DNA of 64,000 bases, taken from positions 183,532-247,531 of the forward strand of contig NZ_LR734880.1 in assembly GCF_900010725.2 (NCBI RefSeq). Direction: 5' to 3'. Position 1 is the stretch's first letter, and the number at the start of each line of letters is the position of its first letter. Below, piece by piece: positions 62,529-64,000 of this stretch. Both the position numbers and the translations under genes were made by a program. The notes beneath the pieces are model-generated. The model worked only from the letters and a program-made list of their open reading frames with translations. It was not told the origin of the DNA and searched no databases. The DNA comes from Planktothrix serta PCC 8927 (lineage in GTDB: Bacteria; Cyanobacteriota; Cyanobacteriia; Cyanobacteriales; Microcoleaceae).

Positions 62529-64000
62529 TCATCCTACTGAAATAATTCGGGCTAGGAAGAATGCCCAGGTTGTAGCAATTCCTCCTAAGAGGTAGTGAGC
62601 TACACCAACCGCACGACCTTGAGTAATACTCAGAGCGCGAGGTTGAATTGCAGGGGCTAATTTCAGCTTATTATGCGCCCAAACAATGGACTCAATTAAT
62701 TCTTGCCAGTAGCCGCGACCACTGAACAGGAACATTAAGCTGAACGCCCAGACGAAGTGGGCACCCAAGAACAACAGACCGTAGGCAGAAAGGGCTGACC
62801 CGTAGGAAGTGATCACCTGAGCAGCTTGCGCCCACAGGAAATCACGCAGCCATCCATTAATCGTAATGGCGCTTTGGGCAAAGTTGCCGTTGGTGATGTG
62901 AGAAATAGTGCCGTCTGTACCAACTGTTCCCCAGACATCGGATTGCATCTTCCAGCTAAAGTGGAAAATCACGATGGAGAGAGAGTTGTACATCCAGAAC
63001 AGACCCAGGAAAACGTGATCCCAGCCGGATACTTGGCAGGTACCACCCCGACCAGGCCCGTCGCAAGGGAAGCGGAAACCTAATTCACTCTTATCAGGAA
63101 TCAGGCGAGAGCTACGGGCAAATAAAACGCCTTTGAGCAGAATTAAAACCGTAACGTGAATCGTGAAGGCATGGATATGGTGAACCATGAAGTCCGCCGT
63201 ACCTAACACGATTGGCATCATTGCCACTTTGCCGCCGACGGCAACAACACCGCCGCCAAACACAGGGCTAACACTGGCCAAAGCATGGGGAGCAGTGCTA
63301 CCCGGAGCTAGGGCGTGAATGTGTTGTACCCATTGGGCAAACACAGGTTGGAGTTGAATCCCTGTATCGGAGAACATATCTTGGGGACGACCAAATGCAC
63401 GCATTGTGTCGTTATGGACGTACAAGCCGAAGCTGTGGAAGCCCAAGAAGATACAGACCCAGTTCAGGTGGGAGATAATTGCATCGCGGTGACGAAGCAC
63501 ACGATCGAGCAAGTTGTTAACGTTGTTGGCCGGAACGTAATCGCGCACCATAAAGATGGAAGCGTGAGCGCCCGCACCCACAATCAGGAATCCGCCAATC
63601 CACATATGGTGGGTGAACAGAGACAACTGCGTGGGGTAATCCGTCGCAATGTATGGATAGGGAGGCATTGAGTACATGTGGTGAGCCACAATGATGCTCA
63701 AAGATCCCATCAGTGCGAGGTTAATCGCCAACTGAGCGTGCCAAGAGGTGGTCAGGATTTCATAGAGACCTTTGTGGCCTTCTCCGGTTAAGGGGCCTTT
63801 GTGTGCCTCTAAGATTTCCTTCATGCTGTGACCAATGCCCCAGTTTGTCCGGTACATGTGGCCAGCAATGATGAACAGGACTGCGATCGCCAGGTGATGG
63901 TGTACGGTGTCGGTTAACCATAGACCACCTGTTTGTGGGTTTAATCCCCCTTTGAAGGTTAAGAAGTCAGAGTAGACTCCCCAATTCAAGGTAAAGAAAG
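62529..64000 (-). CDS. psaA: Photosystem I P700 apoprotein A1 (PsaA), 5' end beyond window
   Basis: The 490-residue C-terminal part of PsaA is present, from the frame entering at 64000 ([12 protein letters not shown]) to the stop at 62529. It includes [50 protein letters not shown], the F_X motif [21 protein letters not shown] and the C-terminal [11 protein letters not shown]. About 260 N-terminal residues lie beyond the right edge. The visible part is undamaged. It is transcribed with psaB; the light-responsive promoter is outside the window. Confidence 0.99.
   Translation of the reverse strand, partial: FFTLNWGVYSDFLTFKGGLNPQTGGLWLTDTVHHHLAIAVLFIIAGHMYRTNWGIGHSMKEILEAHKGPLTGEGHKGLYEILTTSWHAQLAINLALMGSLSIIVAHHMYSMPPYPYIATDYPTQLSLFTHHMWIGGFLIVGAGAHASIFMVRDYVPANNVNNLLDRVLRHRDAIISHLNWVCIFLGFHSFGLYVHNDTMRAFGRPQDMFSDTGIQLQPVFAQWVQHIHALAPGSTAPHALASVSPVFGGGVVAVGGKVAMMPIVLGTADFMVHHIHAFTIHVTVLILLKGVLFARSSRLIPDKSELGFRFPCDGPGRGGTCQVSGWDHVFLGLFWMYNSLSIVIFHFSWKMQSDVWGTVGTDGTISHITNGNFAQSAITINGWLRDFLWAQAAQVITSYGSALSAYGLLFLGAHFVWAFSLMFLFSGRGYWQELIESIVWAHNKLKLAPAIQPRALSITQGRAVGVAHYLLGGIATTWAFFLARIISVG

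Noticed and set aside
1-64000. tRNA or rRNA genes
   Set aside because: None recognised by eye in any intergenic stretch. A tRNAscan/Infernal run would be the decisive check.

Overview
The window comes from a filamentous cyanobacterium, probably an Oscillatoriales-type genome such as Planktothrix. The evidence is the psaA-psaB pair encoding the photosystem I core, an NDH-1 subunit (ndhB), a CPP1-like J-domain protein, XisH/XisI remnants, a PEP-CTERM protein, and many HIP1 octamers (GCGATCGC) spread over AT-rich DNA. The genus is an inference from gene content only.

Layout. 1-9.3 kb: housekeeping genes (ndhB, an M23 cell-wall peptidase, birA, a YfiH/PgeF-type oxidase, a CPP1-like membrane protein, ftsH). 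Intergenic spaces here are crowded with small mobile repeats: two families of terminal-inverted-repeat elements, GGGAACA arrays, and an orphan IS200/IS605-like right end. 9.3-17.7 kb: one 2,797-residue protein joining two methyltransferases, a GT4, three GT2 domains and an O-GlcNAc-transferase-like domain. 17.7-19.3 kb: ubiD. 19.4-25.5 kb: a co-directional cluster of a sigma-70-like factor, a DUF1822-like protein, a type IV pilin-like protein, a membrane protein with pentapeptide repeats and a CHAT caspase-like protease domain, and a small helical protein. 25.8-27 kb: a DUF1400/beta-propeller-like PEP-CTERM protein.

27.7-44.7 kb is the most striking region. It starts with a 4,427-residue exoprotein-like gene: acidic N-terminus, DUF4114, two degenerate subtilase domains, about 2,400 residues of coiled coil with Trp/Gly-rich interruptions, and a hydrophobic tail. 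A row of short toxin/immunity modules follows: an unknown His-rich toxin-like ORF with a partner, DUF104/MazF, a CdiA-CT RNase A-like toxin with a CdiI-like immunity protein, and xisI with a disrupted xisH. Short direct repeats flank several modules, so the region looks like a polymorphic-toxin cassette array. Directly beyond it (44.9-49.4 kb) are a GNAT protein, a zinc-ribbon membrane protein, an M50-type membrane protease and an HlyD-type adaptor, which could form an export/processing unit. Its link to the giant protein is inferred only from position.

49.4-60 kb: mixed accessory and housekeeping genes: a T5orf172-type protein, a Uma2 nuclease, an orphan ABC ATPase, a CapA-like lipoprotein, leuB, a universal stress protein, a methyltransferase, and an XPB-like helicase with a DUF790 (Bax1-like) nuclease partner separated by a lipocalin-like gene. 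60.2-64 kb: psaB and psaA on the minus strand, with psaA running off the right edge. No rRNA, tRNA or CRISPR array was recognised.
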